DNA from: Metabacillus mangrovi
Lineage (GTDB): Bacteria > Bacillota > Bacilli > Bacillales > Bacillaceae
Length of the DNA stretch: 64,000 nt
Assembly: GCF_009711125.1 (NCBI RefSeq)
Contig: NZ_WMIB01000003.1
Coordinates: 165,162-229,161, forward strand
Reading direction: 5' to 3'
Positions 45,400 to 54,433 of this stretch are shown here, one piece after another (positions within the stretch are counted from its first letter, which is position 1; every line of letters starts with the position of its first letter). The translations under genes and the position numbers were made by a program. Under the pieces are notes generated by a model. That model saw nothing but the letters and a program-made list of their open reading frames with translations, did not search any database and was not told where the DNA came from.

Positions 45400-46083
45400 G
45401 TGAAAGCTCAAAAAAAGCAGCATGTAACAATAAAGGGAACGAAAGATGGCCTGACACTCTATCTGGACGATGAGTGCTCGTATGAAACACTGATTCTTGA
45501 ACTGGAAGAAATGCTTTCCTCAAAGCAATACGTCCAGGAGAACGGCCCCCTGATCGGGGTGATCGTCAAATCCGGCAGACGGCTCCTGACGGATGACCAG
45601 GAACAGACAGTGAAAACCGTTATCCGTAAAAAGAAAACGCTGTTTGTGGAAACCATCGAATCCGACGTCATGACAAAGGCTGAAGCGATGAAGCTTAAAA
45701 AAGAAACGGAAGTGGCCAAGGCAGCGAGAATCGTCCGTTCCGGCCAGGTCCTCCGTGCAGAGGGCGACCTCCTGCTGATCGGCGATGTGAATCCGGGAGG
45801 CACCGTCATTGCGAACGGCAGCATCTATATCCTCGGTGCATTAAGGGGTACTGCCCATGCCGGCTGCAGCGGAAACACACGAGCCATTATTGCTGCTTCT
45901 GTTATGGCCCCGGCCCAGCTCAGAATTCATGAGTCACACAGCCAGTCCCCGGAGCGCGTCCGGGAAGAGGAACATGGAATGGAATGTGTATACATAGATG
46001 AAGAAGGGCAAATGAAACACGACAGGCTGCAGAATGTAATGCATATCAGACCTGATTTAACTACGCTTGAGGGGGGAATGTAG
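45400..46083 (+). CDS. minC: Septum site-determining protein MinC
   Basis: MinC inhibits FtsZ assembly away from midcell together with MinD. The 227 residues comprise an N-terminal FtsZ-inhibitory domain (VTIKGTKDGLTLYLDDECSYETL) and a C-terminal beta-helix dimerisation domain (VRSGQVLRAEGDLLLIGDVNPGG, then LGALRGTAHAG). I choose the GTG at 45400, six bases after TTGAGGTG; an in-frame ATG at 45379 lies before that site. minD follows after two bases. Confidence 0.95.
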   Translation: MKAQKKQHVTIKGTKDGLTLYLDDECSYETLILELEEMLSSKQYVQENGPLIGVIVKSGRRLLTDDQEQTVKTVIRKKKTLFVETIESDVMTKAEAMKLKKETEVAKAARIVRSGQVLRAEGDLLLIGDVNPGGTVIANGSIYILGALRGTAHAGCSGNTRAIIAASVMAPAQLRIHESHSQSPERVREEEHGMECVYIDEEGQMKHDRLQNVMHIRPDLTTLEGGM

Positions 46084-46085
46084 CC

Positions 46086-46889
46086 ATGGGAGAGGCGATA
46101 GTTGTAACCTCCGGTAAAGGCGGAGTCGGAAAAACGACAACCTCCGCCAATTTAGGAACATCTCTGGCCATCCTGGGCAAGAAAGTCTGCCTAGTGGATA
46201 CAGACATCGGCCTTCGCAACTTGGACGTCGTGATGGGCCTTGAAAACCGGATTATCTATGATTTAGTGGACGTGGTGGAAGGACGGTGCAAAATCCATCA
46301 GGCCCTGGTAAAAGACAAGCGGTTTGATGAACTCCTCTACCTTCTTCCTGCAGCCCAGACAAGCGATAAATCAGCCGTCAATCCGGAACAGATGAAAAAA
46401 CTGGTGGACGAGCTGAAGCAGGATTACGATTATATTGTCATAGACTGCCCGGCCGGGATTGAGCAGGGCTTCAAGAATGCTGTAGCAGGAGCGGACAGGG
46501 CCATCGTCGTCACGACCCCTGAAGTATCCGCAGTAAGAGACGCAGACCGGATTATCGGCCTTCTTGAAAAAGAAGAGATCGAACCGCCGAAACTTGTCAT
46601 TAACCGGATCCGCACCCATCTTGTTCAAAATGGAGATATGCTGGACGTTGATGAAATTGTCGCCCACCTCTCCATTGATCTTCTGGGAATCGTAGCAGAT
46701 GACGATCAGGTAATCAAAGCTTCAAACAGCGGAGAACCAATCGCCATGGACCCAAACAACCGGGCATCCATCGCCTATCGCAATATCGCACGGAGAATCC
46801 TCGGAGAATCAGTGCCTTTGCAGACACTCGATCCTCAAAACCTCGGATTCTTCGATAAAATCAAGAAATTCTTCGGAGCACGCGTATAA
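46086..46889 (+). CDS. minD: Septum site-determining ATPase MinD
   Basis: A 267-residue ParA/MinD-family ATPase that recruits MinC to the membrane. It has the deviant Walker A GKGGVGKTT, the VDTDIGLRNLDVVMGLENR switch region, DYIVIDCPAGIEQG and a C-terminal amphipathic membrane-targeting helix (GFFDKIKKFFGARV). GAGGGGGGAATGTAGCC stands before the ATG. It ends the mre-min operon at a strong terminator. Confidence 0.97.
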   Translation: MGEAIVVTSGKGGVGKTTTSANLGTSLAILGKKVCLVDTDIGLRNLDVVMGLENRIIYDLVDVVEGRCKIHQALVKDKRFDELLYLLPAAQTSDKSAVNPEQMKKLVDELKQDYDYIVIDCPAGIEQGFKNAVAGADRAIVVTTPEVSAVRDADRIIGLLEKEEIEPPKLVINRIRTHLVQNGDMLDVDEIVAHLSIDLLGIVADDDQVIKASNSGEPIAMDPNNRASIAYRNIARRILGESVPLQTLDPQNLGFFDKIKKFFGARV

Positions 46890-46901
46890 GTGTTCCCCCA
46901 G

Positions 46902-46930
46902 AGCAGCCTGATCATAGGCTGCTTTTTTTA
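46902..46930 (+). terminator. Terminator of the mre-min operon
   Basis: An 8-bp stem agcagcct / aggctgct with loop GATCAT and a TTTTTTTA tail. Confidence 0.92.
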
Positions 46931-47053
46931 TGCTTTTAAAATGAGCGAGGGGTACTTTCGGGGATTGGGAATTGTGTGGATAGGATTGGCTATTGGGGAC
47001 TGGGTATTGGGTGAATTGGCAATCTTGTACTGATTATCGTTCATTGACTATGG

Positions 47054-47179
47054 TGCACTGACCCCGCATTCGCTAAATCACTAAACCTCCGTCCCCTATG
47101 TATCCGATCCCTTTGCTGCCAAGGGCTGCAGCGATTCAAGCTTGTTCCCCACTTGCTTTAAGCAGCAGGGGTCAGAGCA
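47054..47179 (+). repeat. Single unit of the ~127-bp repeat
   Basis: This 126-bp unit runs from TGCACTGACCCC to GGGGTCAGAGCA, near-perfect inverted ends. Its interior (ACTAAACCTCCGTCCCC near the left, GCTTTAAGCAGCAGGGG near the right) is the reverse complement of the units at 3281-3534. It is the only monomer found in the window. Confidence 0.72.
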
Positions 47180-47275
47180 GCCAACCCCAAACCCCCAAAT
47201 CGAGCAGCCAACCCACCCCCCAAACCCACCCCCCAAACCCAATCCCCCACACCCAAATCCACCGAAAACCATTCC
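47180..47275 (+). other. C/A-rich simple tract
   Basis: About 90 bases consist almost only of C and A on the plus strand, with repeated CCAACCC and CCCCCCAAACCCA units and few G or T. A G-rich, TTGGGGACTGGG-type stretch lies at 46960-47030 on the plus strand. Long open frames crossing the tract are compositional artefacts. Nothing else is evident in the 46931-47336 interval apart from the repeat unit. Confidence 0.6.
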
Positions 47276-47336
47276 GCCCGTGTCCGCTCTTCAAAAATCC
47301 ATCTTCCCTCCGCTCTATTTTTCTCCCGGGTCCAAA

Positions 47337-47365
47337 ACATATATTTACCGGACAAGTCATAGACT
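47337..47365 (+). promoter_or_regulatory. Candidate sigma-E promoter of spoIVFAB
   Basis: ACATATA at 47337-47343, a 14-bp spacer and CATAGACT at 47358-47365 resemble the mother-cell sigma-E pattern (KMATATT, 14 bp, CATACAnT). spoIVF is a known sigma-E operon. It lies about 30 bases before the start codon. Confidence 0.5.
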
Positions 47366-47396
47366 TGTACAAACGGAGAGCAGAAGGGTGATGAGG

Positions 47397-48182
47397 ATGC
47401 CGAACAGAGCGGATGAAATCAGGAAACGGATGGCAAAGCGGAAAAAAGCGAGAACGTCAGAGACAGCCGCAGAGCCGGTTGTTTGGAAAAAGGAAGCGAT
47501 CATTGAAGAAGAGGAGAAGTATGCCGGGATTGTTCATACGTATGAGGGCGGTCCTGATACCTTGCAGGATACCGGACCGGGGCATCCGCTTTTTAAGCCT
47601 CAGGTGTTTGTGTTGAAGTTGTTCCTGTCTGCCTGCCTTGTGCTTGTGATGGCAGTGGTTTTTAAGAACCAGCCCCCTGGTACCGGACAGGTGAGAACCG
47701 CGGTCGAGGATACACTCGGGCAGGAGTTTCAGTTCGCTGCGGTTTCAGCGTGGTACCAGCAGCAGTTTGGTCATCCGCTTGCGCTGTTTCAGGCTGCTCC
47801 GGTTGAGCCTGCTCACGATCCTGAACAGCTGAATAAAGCACTGCCTGCTTCTGGAAGAATCATGGAAAATTTTAAAGCGAACGGACAGGGCGTTCTGATT
47901 GAAACGGATCTTCCGTCTATAAAAGCGATGGGTGAGGGGATTGTCATTTCGGCCGGCCAAAAACCGGATTCCGGGCTTACCGTTGTGGTTCAGCATGCAG
48001 ATGGAAGCGAAACGTGGTACGGGAACCTGGAATCAGCGAATATTGCCTCTTATGACTTTGTGAAAAAAGGGCAGGAGCTTGGAACCGTTCAGATAAAAGA
48101 TAACAAAAAAGGAACGTATTATTTTGCCATCAAACAGGGCGATCAGTTTGTGGATCCCATTCAGGTGATTTCGCTTGATTAA
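47397..48182 (+). CDS. spoIVFA: Stage IV sporulation protein FA, SpoIVFA
   Basis: SpoIVFA holds the protease SpoIVFB inactive in the outer forespore membrane and anchors the complex through its LytM-like (M23) extracellular domain. The 261-residue chain opens MPNRADEIRKRMAKRKKA. It has one membrane segment (about 76-94), and the C-terminal domain shows GLTVVVQHADGSETWYGNL and YYFAIKQGDQFVDPIQVISLD, very close to B. subtilis SpoIVFA. Of the candidate starts I choose the ATG at 47397, eight bases after AGAAGGG; the ATG at 47391 is too close to it. It overlaps spoIVFB by eight bases. Confidence 0.93.
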   Translation: MPNRADEIRKRMAKRKKARTSETAAEPVVWKKEAIIEEEEKYAGIVHTYEGGPDTLQDTGPGHPLFKPQVFVLKLFLSACLVLVMAVVFKNQPPGTGQVRTAVEDTLGQEFQFAAVSAWYQQQFGHPLALFQAAPVEPAHDPEQLNKALPASGRIMENFKANGQGVLIETDLPSIKAMGEGIVISAGQKPDSGLTVVVQHADGSETWYGNLESANIASYDFVKKGQELGTVQIKDNKKGTYYFAIKQGDQFVDPIQVISLD

Positions 48183-49041
48183 ATATGCATCGCTTTTTAC
48201 AAAAATCCATATCCATCCGCTGCTGTGGGCCATGATGGCGGTCAGTGCAGCTACTGCCCAGTTTAAAACACTGGCTATCCTGCTGGTGATTGTGCTTGTA
48301 CATGAGCTCGGGCATGCTGTCTGTGCTGCTTACTTTTCCTGGAGAATCAAATCCATCATGCTGCTGCCGTTTGGAGGAGCTGCAGAGATGGAGGAGCATG
48401 GGAACCGTCCGGTAAAAGAGGAGCTTGCTGTAATACTTGCTGGGCCTCTTCAGCATCTGCCCATGCAGGGTGCTGCGCTGCTGGCCCAGTTTTACGGGAT
48501 CATCACTCCTGAAAGCTACGCCCTGTTCACTTTTTACAATTTATCAATCCTGCTTTTTAATCTGCTTCCCATTTGGCCTCTTGATGGAGGGAAGCTGATG
48601 TTTATTCTTTTTTCCCTCTACAAGCCGTTTCCTTCTGCGCATAAATGGATGATGGTTTTTTCAGCATGTGCTTTGCTTGTTTACAAAGGGGCGGTTCTTG
48701 CCTTCTTTCCGTTTCAGCTGAATTTATGGATGATTACGGTTTTCCTCTGCTATAGCCTGTTTATGGAGTATAAGCAGCGGCATTTTATCCATTTGCGCTT
48801 TTTAATGGACCGGTACTATGGAAGCGGGAAAGCGATTCAAAAGCTGGTGCCTATAAAAGCTGAATCAGGAGAAGACCTGCTTTCAGTGATGGCCCGATTT
48901 AAAAGGGGCTGTAAGCATCCCATCATCGTTTACCGGGGCGGCGCAAAGTGGTCAGAGCTGGATGAAAATGAATTGCTGCATGCCTTCTTTTCTGAAAAGC
49001 GGACAAATTCCAAGGTGGAGGAGCTCGTCTACGCGTATTGA
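48175..49041 (+). CDS. spoIVFB: Intramembrane metalloprotease SpoIVFB
   Basis: A site-2 (M50) intramembrane protease that cleaves pro-sigma-K in the mother cell. The 288-residue sequence has the zinc motif HELGH (His43, Glu44, His47) in the second membrane segment, the NLLPIWPLDGGKL segment with the third ligand Asp, and a C-terminal CBS domain from about residue 220 (LVPIKAESGEDLLSVMARF). The start is TTG at 48175, with AGGTGATT upstream, inside the end of spoIVFA. Confidence 0.96.
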   Translation: MIKYASLFTKIHIHPLLWAMMAVSAATAQFKTLAILLVIVLVHELGHAVCAAYFSWRIKSIMLLPFGGAAEMEEHGNRPVKEELAVILAGPLQHLPMQGAALLAQFYGIITPESYALFTFYNLSILLFNLLPIWPLDGGKLMFILFSLYKPFPSAHKWMMVFSACALLVYKGAVLAFFPFQLNLWMITVFLCYSLFMEYKQRHFIHLRFLMDRYYGSGKAIQKLVPIKAESGEDLLSVMARFKRGCKHPIIVYRGGAKWSELDENELLHAFFSEKRTNSKVEELVYAY

Positions 49042-49098
49042 CACGCTTGGTGAAACATGAGTAAATGGGGGCAGCGAAGCTTTGAAAGAGGGAAAGAA

Positions 49099-50526
49099 TT
49101 GAAAACGTTATTGATTCAGGCAAAATTGCCGGTTAAACGGCTGGCACTATATGAGAATGGAAAACTTGCGGATTTAAAAATAATCGGTCCCGGGAAGGGC
49201 CGGGCCGGAAGCGTGTATTGGGGCAGGGTGGCTCAGGTTGTAAAGGGGATGGAAGCGGCGTTTATCGACATCGGCCTGGAACGGAACGGCTTTATGAGGC
49301 TTGAAGATCTTCCGTCCTACAGAAAGCAAAGGGACGCCTCCGGCAGCATATCCTCCTATCTTCATGAAGGACAAAAGCTGATGGTCCAGATTAAAAAAGA
49401 AGGGGATCAGTGGAAGGGTCCGGCACTCTCCGGAAACATTGAATTCCCGGGAAGTTCCCTTGTGTACATGCCCTTTGGCGGGAAAGTGACCCTCTCAAGG
49501 AAAATCGGAGAGGATTCAATCCAGCGGTTAAGGGAGTGGGGAGCAGCCGTATTGGAGGGAGAAGAGGGGATCCTCCTTCGAACGGCCGCTGAGGCCAGTG
49601 AAGAAGGAGATTTGCTGCAGGAGCTTCAGGCGCTGCGAAAAGATTACAAGAGTCTCGAGCCTGCTGCAGACCGCAAAGCGCCCCACCTGTTGAAGGAAGG
49701 CGGCGATTTGGTCGAAACCATCCTTGCAGAGCGGCCGCTTTCATCCTATCACCAGATCTTCAGCGATTCCAGGGAAGTTGCAGCGCAGCTAAAAAAACAC
49801 CTTCCTGAAGAGGACCAATCCTCTATTATTTATGAAAAGGAAGACGCTGTTCAGTTTGCAGACCTGGAGGCGGACGTGGCCAAACTGCAAAAAAAAGCAG
49901 TCTGGCTGAAAAACGGCGCCTATCTGCTCGTGGAAAAAACAGAAGCGCTTCATGTAATCGATGTAAACTCCGGAAAGTTTACCGGACGCGATTCTAAGCA
50001 GCGGACAATTCTTGAGACCAACCTGGAGGCAGCCGCCGAGGCAGCGAGGCAGATCCGGCTCAGGAACTTGAGCGGCATGATCCTGATTGATTTTATCGAT
50101 ATGAAGGAAAAGGCTGATCAGCAGAAAATCGTTTCCCGGCTGCAGAGTGAATTCGGCAGGGACCGGATCCAGACGAGAATCATCGGCTTTACTGAACTGA
50201 ACCTGCTGCAGATTACCCGAAAAAAAACAAGCGAGGATCTTGCAGGCCAGTCATCTTCACCGTGCCGGGTCTGCGGGGGCAGCGGAGCTGTCCCGTCGGC
50301 TGAAACGGCGGCCCTGGAGCTGGTCAGCGAACTTCGCCGCCACCGCAATATCGACAGCGAAGCCATCTGGGTGGAAGCGGACGGGGAAGTGAAAGCTCTA
50401 TTTGAAGAAATGGGGGAAGATTGGCCTTTTAAACTGTTTTTAACATCAGGCCCATTCAGTAAGCCGGAATACATAATCCGCCAGGTCGGAGACGAAGCTG
50501 AGATCAGGTCCCGGATCCTGCAATAA
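49099..50526 (+). CDS. rng: Ribonuclease E/G family protein
   Basis: A 475-residue RNase G-like endoribonuclease of the Rne/Rng family. An S1 domain comes first (GRAGSVYWGRVAQVVKGMEAAFIDIGLERNG, split by an insertion). The RNase H-like and catalytic region follows, with the metal-site pattern VIDVNSGKFTG and LSGMILIDFIDM, then a zinc-link-like CRVCGGSG. The conserved catalytic aspartates are present (DVNSG and IDFIDM). I place the start at the TTG at 49099, with AGAGGG before it; an ATG at 49057 has only a weak GGTG site. It is absent at this locus in B. subtilis, but other bacilli have it between spoIVFB and rplU. Confidence 0.9.
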   Translation: MKTLLIQAKLPVKRLALYENGKLADLKIIGPGKGRAGSVYWGRVAQVVKGMEAAFIDIGLERNGFMRLEDLPSYRKQRDASGSISSYLHEGQKLMVQIKKEGDQWKGPALSGNIEFPGSSLVYMPFGGKVTLSRKIGEDSIQRLREWGAAVLEGEEGILLRTAAEASEEGDLLQELQALRKDYKSLEPAADRKAPHLLKEGGDLVETILAERPLSSYHQIFSDSREVAAQLKKHLPEEDQSSIIYEKEDAVQFADLEADVAKLQKKAVWLKNGAYLLVEKTEALHVIDVNSGKFTGRDSKQRTILETNLEAAAEAARQIRLRNLSGMILIDFIDMKEKADQQKIVSRLQSEFGRDRIQTRIIGFTELNLLQITRKKTSEDLAGQSSSPCRVCGGSGAVPSAETAALELVSELRRHRNIDSEAIWVEADGEVKALFEEMGEDWPFKLFLTSGPFSKPEYIIRQVGDEAEIRSRILQ

Positions 50527-50532
50527 ATTATA

Positions 50533-50562
50533 TTGACAAAGAGGATGCTTTTTTGGTAACAT
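50533..50562 (+). promoter_or_regulatory. Promoter of the rplU operon
   Basis: A perfect -35 TTGACA at 50533-50538, 18-bp spacer and TAACAT at 50557-50562, just upstream of the L21 leader. Confidence 0.6.
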
Positions 50563-50574
50563 TCTCTTGTTACT

Positions 50575-50670
50575 GTTTGTAGCACCCGTGCTACAACCGC
50601 TCGGAACCAGGTCTTAAGCAGCCGCTTAGGCGCTCACCTGCAAACCGGCGAGTCTGAGTATAAATAGGAG
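50575..50670 (+). ncRNA. L21 ribosomal protein leader
   Basis: The 5-prime untranslated region of rplU shows paired segments typical of the Firmicutes L21 leader. They include TGTAGCAC pairing with GTGCTACA near 50577-50594, a CGCTCGG/GGCGAG-type long pairing, and the AGGTCTTAAGCAGCCGCTTAGGCGCTCACCT region, ending before TAGGAGGTG. The leader is thought to be bound by L21 for autogenous control. The assignment rests on location and form, not on a covariance search. Confidence 0.75.
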
Positions 50671-50680
50671 GTGCAGTGGA

Positions 50681-50989
50681 ATGTACGCAATTATTGAAAC
50701 TGGCGGAAAGCAAATTAAAGTAGCAGAAGGCCAAGCAGTCTACATTGAAAAAGTGGCAGGCGAGCAAGGTGAAACCGTTACTTTTGACAAAGTTTTATTC
50801 GTAGGAGGCAGCGACGTTAAAGTCGGAAGCCCTCTAGTAGCAGGAGCAACCGTTACGGCGAAAGTTGAAAAGCAGGGCCGTGCGAAGAAATTGGTTGTTT
50901 TCAAATACAAAGCGAAGAAAAACCAGCGTAAAAAGCAAGGTCATCGTCAGCCATACACAAAAGTTGTTATTGAAAAAATCAACGCGTAA
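50681..50989 (+). CDS. rplU: 50S ribosomal protein L21
   Basis: A 102-residue bL21 opening [17 protein letters not shown] and ending in the basic [22 protein letters not shown] tail. It binds 23S rRNA. GGAGGTGCAGTGGA precedes the ATG. First gene of the conserved rplU-prp-rpmA operon. Confidence 0.98.
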   Translation: MYAIIETGGKQIKVAEGQAVYIEKVAGEQGETVTFDKVLFVGGSDVKVGSPLVAGATVTAKVEKQGRAKKLVVFKYKAKKNQRKKQGHRQPYTKVVIEKINA

Positions 50990-51000
50990 GGCTTGATCCT

Positions 51001-51339
51001 ATGATAAACGTTACCGTTAACCGCTCTAGCAGCGGTGCCATTCAATCCTTTTCCATGTCGGGACACGCAGAGTTCGATGATACAGGTAAAGATCTTGTCT
51101 GCGCTGGAGCATCATGTGTAGCTTTCGGCTCCATTAATGCTGTTCATGCACTGACAGGCATCGATCCTGTTATCGAAACGGACCAGAAAAATGGATACCT
51201 TTCTTTTCAATGGCCGGAGTCTGCTTCAGGCGAAGCTTTTGAGAAGGGACAGCTCCTGCTTGAAGGCATGCTTGTTTCCATGAGAACGATTGAAGAACAA
51301 TACGGGGAATATATCCGTATTGCCATCTTGGAAAAATAG
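51001..51339 (+). CDS. prp: Ribosomal-processing cysteine protease Prp (YsxB)
   Basis: Prp is a 112-residue cysteine protease that removes the N-terminal extension of ribosomal protein L27 in Firmicutes. The catalytic pair is visible: His22 in SGHAEFDDTG and Cys34 in DLVCAGAS. It lies between rplU and rpmA, and its substrate, the adjacent L27, carries the extension, so the pair is functionally linked. Called ysxB in B. subtilis. Confidence 0.95.
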   Translation: MINVTVNRSSSGAIQSFSMSGHAEFDDTGKDLVCAGASCVAFGSINAVHALTGIDPVIETDQKNGYLSFQWPESASGEAFEKGQLLLEGMLVSMRTIEEQYGEYIRIAILEK

Positions 51340-51645
<306 letters not shown>

Positions 51646-51652
51646 TTCAACC

Positions 51653-51690
51653 GAAACTCCAGCTGAATTCAGGCTGGAGTTTCTTTTTTT
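51653..51690 (+). terminator. Terminator of the rplU-rpmA operon
   Basis: An 11-bp stem gaaactccagc / gctggagtttc with a 9-nt loop and a TTTTTTT tail. Confidence 0.93.
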
Positions 51691-52024
51691 TGCAGTCAGG
51701 AAGGCGCAGCCGATCAGGAGGCGCAAGCCGGCTGCAGTCCATTCTTTTTTAAAGGCTATGGTAAAGCATGCTGCTGATTTTTCATATATGCCGAATTCAA
51801 CCTGCCGCGAAAATCAACAGCCTGTTTTAACGGAGCTTTATTCAAAGAAACACCCCATGCTTCCCCGAATTCCTTATTTTCTGCATAAACCGTTTCTTTT
51901 CCTCTCAGAGGTTTGCTATAATTTCATCAAGTAATCTTTTTATCAGAATAAGGTTGTTCACTCAATTATTAGCCGTAAAACAATAACACATGCTCCTAAA
52001 AGAAATAGAAAGAGTGGAGTCCGG
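51691..52024 (+). promoter_or_regulatory. Non-coding gap with the spo0B promoter
   Basis: A 334-bp gap. The left part (GGCGCAGCC and GGCGCAAGCC, a short near-repeat) holds nothing I can name. At 51914-51922 TGCTATAAT is a perfect extended -10; the -35 17 bp upstream (TTCTTT) is weak. The spo0B ribosome binding site AGAGTGGAG is at its end. Confidence 0.5.
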
Positions 52025-52573
52025 ATGACAAATGAGAGTAAAAACTGGAATATGGTTGATGCGATCAGCCACTACCGCCACGATTGGATGAACCGGCTGC
52101 AGCTGTTAAAAGGCAACTTGTCTCTCGGGAAATACGAACGAGTTAATGAAATTATGGAAGAAATCATTATTGAAGCACAGCAGGAATCCAGGCTTTGCAA
52201 TCTGAAGGCGCCTGAGCTCGCTGAACAGCTGATCAGCTTTGCCTGGGTACGGCATTCCTTTTCACTGGAGTATGAAATCATCGGGGATATGTTTTCGCTT
52301 GACAGGCATGATCATGAATTGTCTCATTGGTTCAGGGAATTTTTTCTGCTGCTGGATCAATGTGCAGGGGAACGAAGCGAGAATCAGCTGATCCTGACCA
52401 TTGAAATGCTGGAAAATACGGGACAGGTTCGTTTCTTTTTTGATTTTCATGGCATCCTAACAGAAACGGAAAGCCTCCTTGCATACTTTCAAAAATTGCC
52501 GGAGAAAAAAGTCACGGAATTGTCTGCAACAGCTGAAGAATTAACGGCAGCTGTCTTATATGATACGAAGTAA
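52025..52573 (+). CDS. spo0B: Sporulation phosphotransferase Spo0B
   Basis: Spo0B passes phosphate from Spo0F to Spo0A in the sporulation phosphorelay. The 182-residue protein forms a helical hairpin dimer; the phosphorylated histidine is His19 in YRHDWMNRLQLLKGN, followed by a degenerate histidine-kinase-like C-terminal domain. It is shorter at the N-terminus than the B. subtilis protein, where the active residue is His30. Position directly before obg is conserved. Confidence 0.93.
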   Translation: MTNESKNWNMVDAISHYRHDWMNRLQLLKGNLSLGKYERVNEIMEEIIIEAQQESRLCNLKAPELAEQLISFAWVRHSFSLEYEIIGDMFSLDRHDHELSHWFREFFLLLDQCAGERSENQLILTIEMLENTGQVRFFFDFHGILTETESLLAYFQKLPEKKVTELSATAEELTAAVLYDTK

Positions 52574-52603
52574 CAGGGCATCACAGAACGGAGGAAAGAC
52601 AGT

Positions 52604-53893
52604 ATGTTTGTCGATCAGGTCAAGATTTATGTAAAAGGCGGCGACGGAGGCAATGGAATGGTAGCCTACCGCCGCGAAAAATATGTTCCGGACGGAGGGC
52701 CGGCAGGGGGAGACGGAGGCAAAGGCGCCAATGTCATTTTCGAAGTGGATGAAGGACTCCGCACCCTGATGGATTTCCGGTACCAGCGTCATTTTAAAGC
52801 AGACCGTGGAGAACACGGTATGTCTAAAAACATGCATGGCCGGAACGCCGAAGAGATGGTTGTAAGGGTGCCGCCCGGTACTGTCGTAATGGACGATGAT
52901 ACAAAACAGGTCCTGGCCGACTTAACGGAACACGGACAGCGGGCCATCATTGCAAGAGGGGGCAGAGGCGGCCGTGGAAACACACGCTTTGCAACGCCTG
53001 CGAACCCTGCACCGGAAATCGCTGAAAATGGCGAGCCGGGCCAGGAACGATACATTGTCATGGAGCTGAAGCTTCTGGCGGATGTCGGACTTGTCGGGTT
53101 TCCGAGTGTCGGTAAATCCACTCTGCTGTCTATTGTATCGGCAGCGAAGCCGAAAATTGCGGATTACCATTTCACGACGCTCGCGCCAAATCTCGGAATG
53201 GTTGAGACTCAGGACGGACGCAGCTTTGTCCTGGCTGACCTTCCCGGGTTGATTGAAGGTGCCCACGAGGGGATCGGGCTCGGCCACCAGTTCCTCCGCC
53301 ATATCGAACGGACAAGAGTCATCGTTCATGTTATTGATATGTCAGGTCTTGAAGGAAGGGATCCATATGAGGATTACCTCACCATCAACGAAGAGCTCAA
53401 GCAGTACAACCTTCGTCTGACTGAACGTCCGCAGATTATCGTGGCGAACAAAATGGATATGCCGGATTCAGAAGAAAATCTCATCGCTTTTAAAGAAAAG
53501 CTTGAAGACGATTATCCGGTCTTTCCTATCTCAGCTGCAACGAGGCAGGGAATCCGCGACTTGCTCTTCAACATCGCAGATACGCTTGAGACCACGTCTG
53601 AATTCCCGCTTCACGAAGAAGAGGAAGATCTCGGTGTTCACCGCGTCGTATATACGCTCGAAGAAGAAGAAACGCCGTTTATCATTACGAGAGACAGCGC
53701 TGGAATCTTTGACGTGACAGGCGAGAAAATCGAGAAACTGTTCAAGATGACAGACTTCTCAAGAGAAGAATCGATCCGCCGGTTCGCCCGCCAGCTCCGT
53801 ACGATGGGCGTAGATGAAGCCCTTCGCAAAAGAGGCGCTAAAGATGGAGACACAGTAAGGCTTCTGGATTACGAATTCGATTTTGTCGACTAA
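52604..53893 (+). CDS. obg: GTPase Obg (CgtA)
   Basis: A 429-residue Obg GTPase involved in ribosome assembly and stress and needed for sporulation initiation. It has an N-terminal glycine-rich Obg fold ([28 protein letters not shown], 1-158), a G domain with GFPSVGKST (G1), [12 protein letters not shown] (G3) and NKMD (G4), and a C-terminal OCT domain. GGAGGAAAGACAGT precedes the ATG. It lies 30 bases after spo0B. Confidence 0.98.
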   Translation: MFVDQVKIYVKGGDGGNGMVAYRREKYVPDGGPAGGDGGKGANVIFEVDEGLRTLMDFRYQRHFKADRGEHGMSKNMHGRNAEEMVVRVPPGTVVMDDDTKQVLADLTEHGQRAIIARGGRGGRGNTRFATPANPAPEIAENGEPGQERYIVMELKLLADVGLVGFPSVGKSTLLSIVSAAKPKIADYHFTTLAPNLGMVETQDGRSFVLADLPGLIEGAHEGIGLGHQFLRHIERTRVIVHVIDMSGLEGRDPYEDYLTINEELKQYNLRLTERPQIIVANKMDMPDSEENLIAFKEKLEDDYPVFPISAATRQGIRDLLFNIADTLETTSEFPLHEEEEDLGVHRVVYTLEEEETPFIITRDSAGIFDVTGEKIEKLFKMTDFSREESIRRFARQLRTMGVDEALRKRGAKDGDTVRLLDYEFDFVD

Positions 53894-53902
53894 AAAACAA
53901 GG

Positions 53903-53927
53903 TGTCCAGGCTGTTGCTGCCTGGACA
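53903..53927 (+). promoter_or_regulatory. Hairpin between obg and pheB
   Basis: A perfect 9-bp stem tgtccaggc / gcctggaca with a 7-nt loop stands 9 bases after obg, but TTATACATA follows rather than a T run. It is a poor terminator and could be an RNA-stability or weak attenuation structure. Confidence 0.45.
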
Positions 53928-53973
53928 TTATACATATACAGAGCTTACGTGTTCCAGTAAGGAGTGTTGGGAT

Positions 53974-54417
53974 TTGAAGGAAGAAACGTTTTTTCTCGTC
54001 CGTGAAGATGTACTCCCGGAAGCCATGAAAAAGACACTGGATGTAAAGAAGATGATTGAAAGGGGGAAGGCAGCCTCCGTTGCAGATGCCGTTCAAAAGG
54101 CAGACCTCAGCCGGAGCGCCTTCTATAAATACAGAGATGCTGTTTTTCCCTTCCATTCCGTCGTAAAAGAAAAGATCATCACACTGTTTTTTCAGCTCGA
54201 AGACCGGGCCGGCACTCTGTCCGAGCTGCTCGGGATCGTAGCAGGCGCAGGCTGCAATATTCTCACAATCCATCAGACGATTCCGCTGCAGGGGCGTGCA
54301 AATGTAACCCTGTCGCTGAATATTAACGGTATGAACGAAGACATTAACCAGCTGATTTCCCGTTTCAAAAAAATGGAGTTTGTTGACAAAGTAGAGATTC
54401 TTGGATCAGGGGCTTAA
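53974..54417 (+). CDS. pheB: ACT domain protein PheB
   Basis: A 147-residue protein with an N-terminal helical part ([22 protein letters not shown], about 1-60) and a C-terminal ACT domain ([26 protein letters not shown], about 75-145) of the kind that binds amino acids. It is conserved before pheA in Bacillus and is presumed to act in aromatic amino acid metabolism or its regulation; it is not the chorismate mutase. The TTG at 53974, seven bases after AAGGAGTG, gives the usual length; upstream codons lie before that site. Confidence 0.9.
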   Translation: MKEETFFLVREDVLPEAMKKTLDVKKMIERGKAASVADAVQKADLSRSAFYKYRDAVFPFHSVVKEKIITLFFQLEDRAGTLSELLGIVAGAGCNILTIHQTIPLQGRANVTLSLNINGMNEDINQLISRFKKMEFVDKVEILGSGA

Positions 54418-54433
54418 GGAGAGTAGATAGACG

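Noticed and set aside
47142..47396. N-terminal extension of the spoIVFA frame through the C/A tract
   Set aside because: The extension translates to Pro/Gln/Asn-rich low complexity, includes the repeat end and the promoter, and the conserved protein starts at MPNRADEIRK with its own ribosome binding site.
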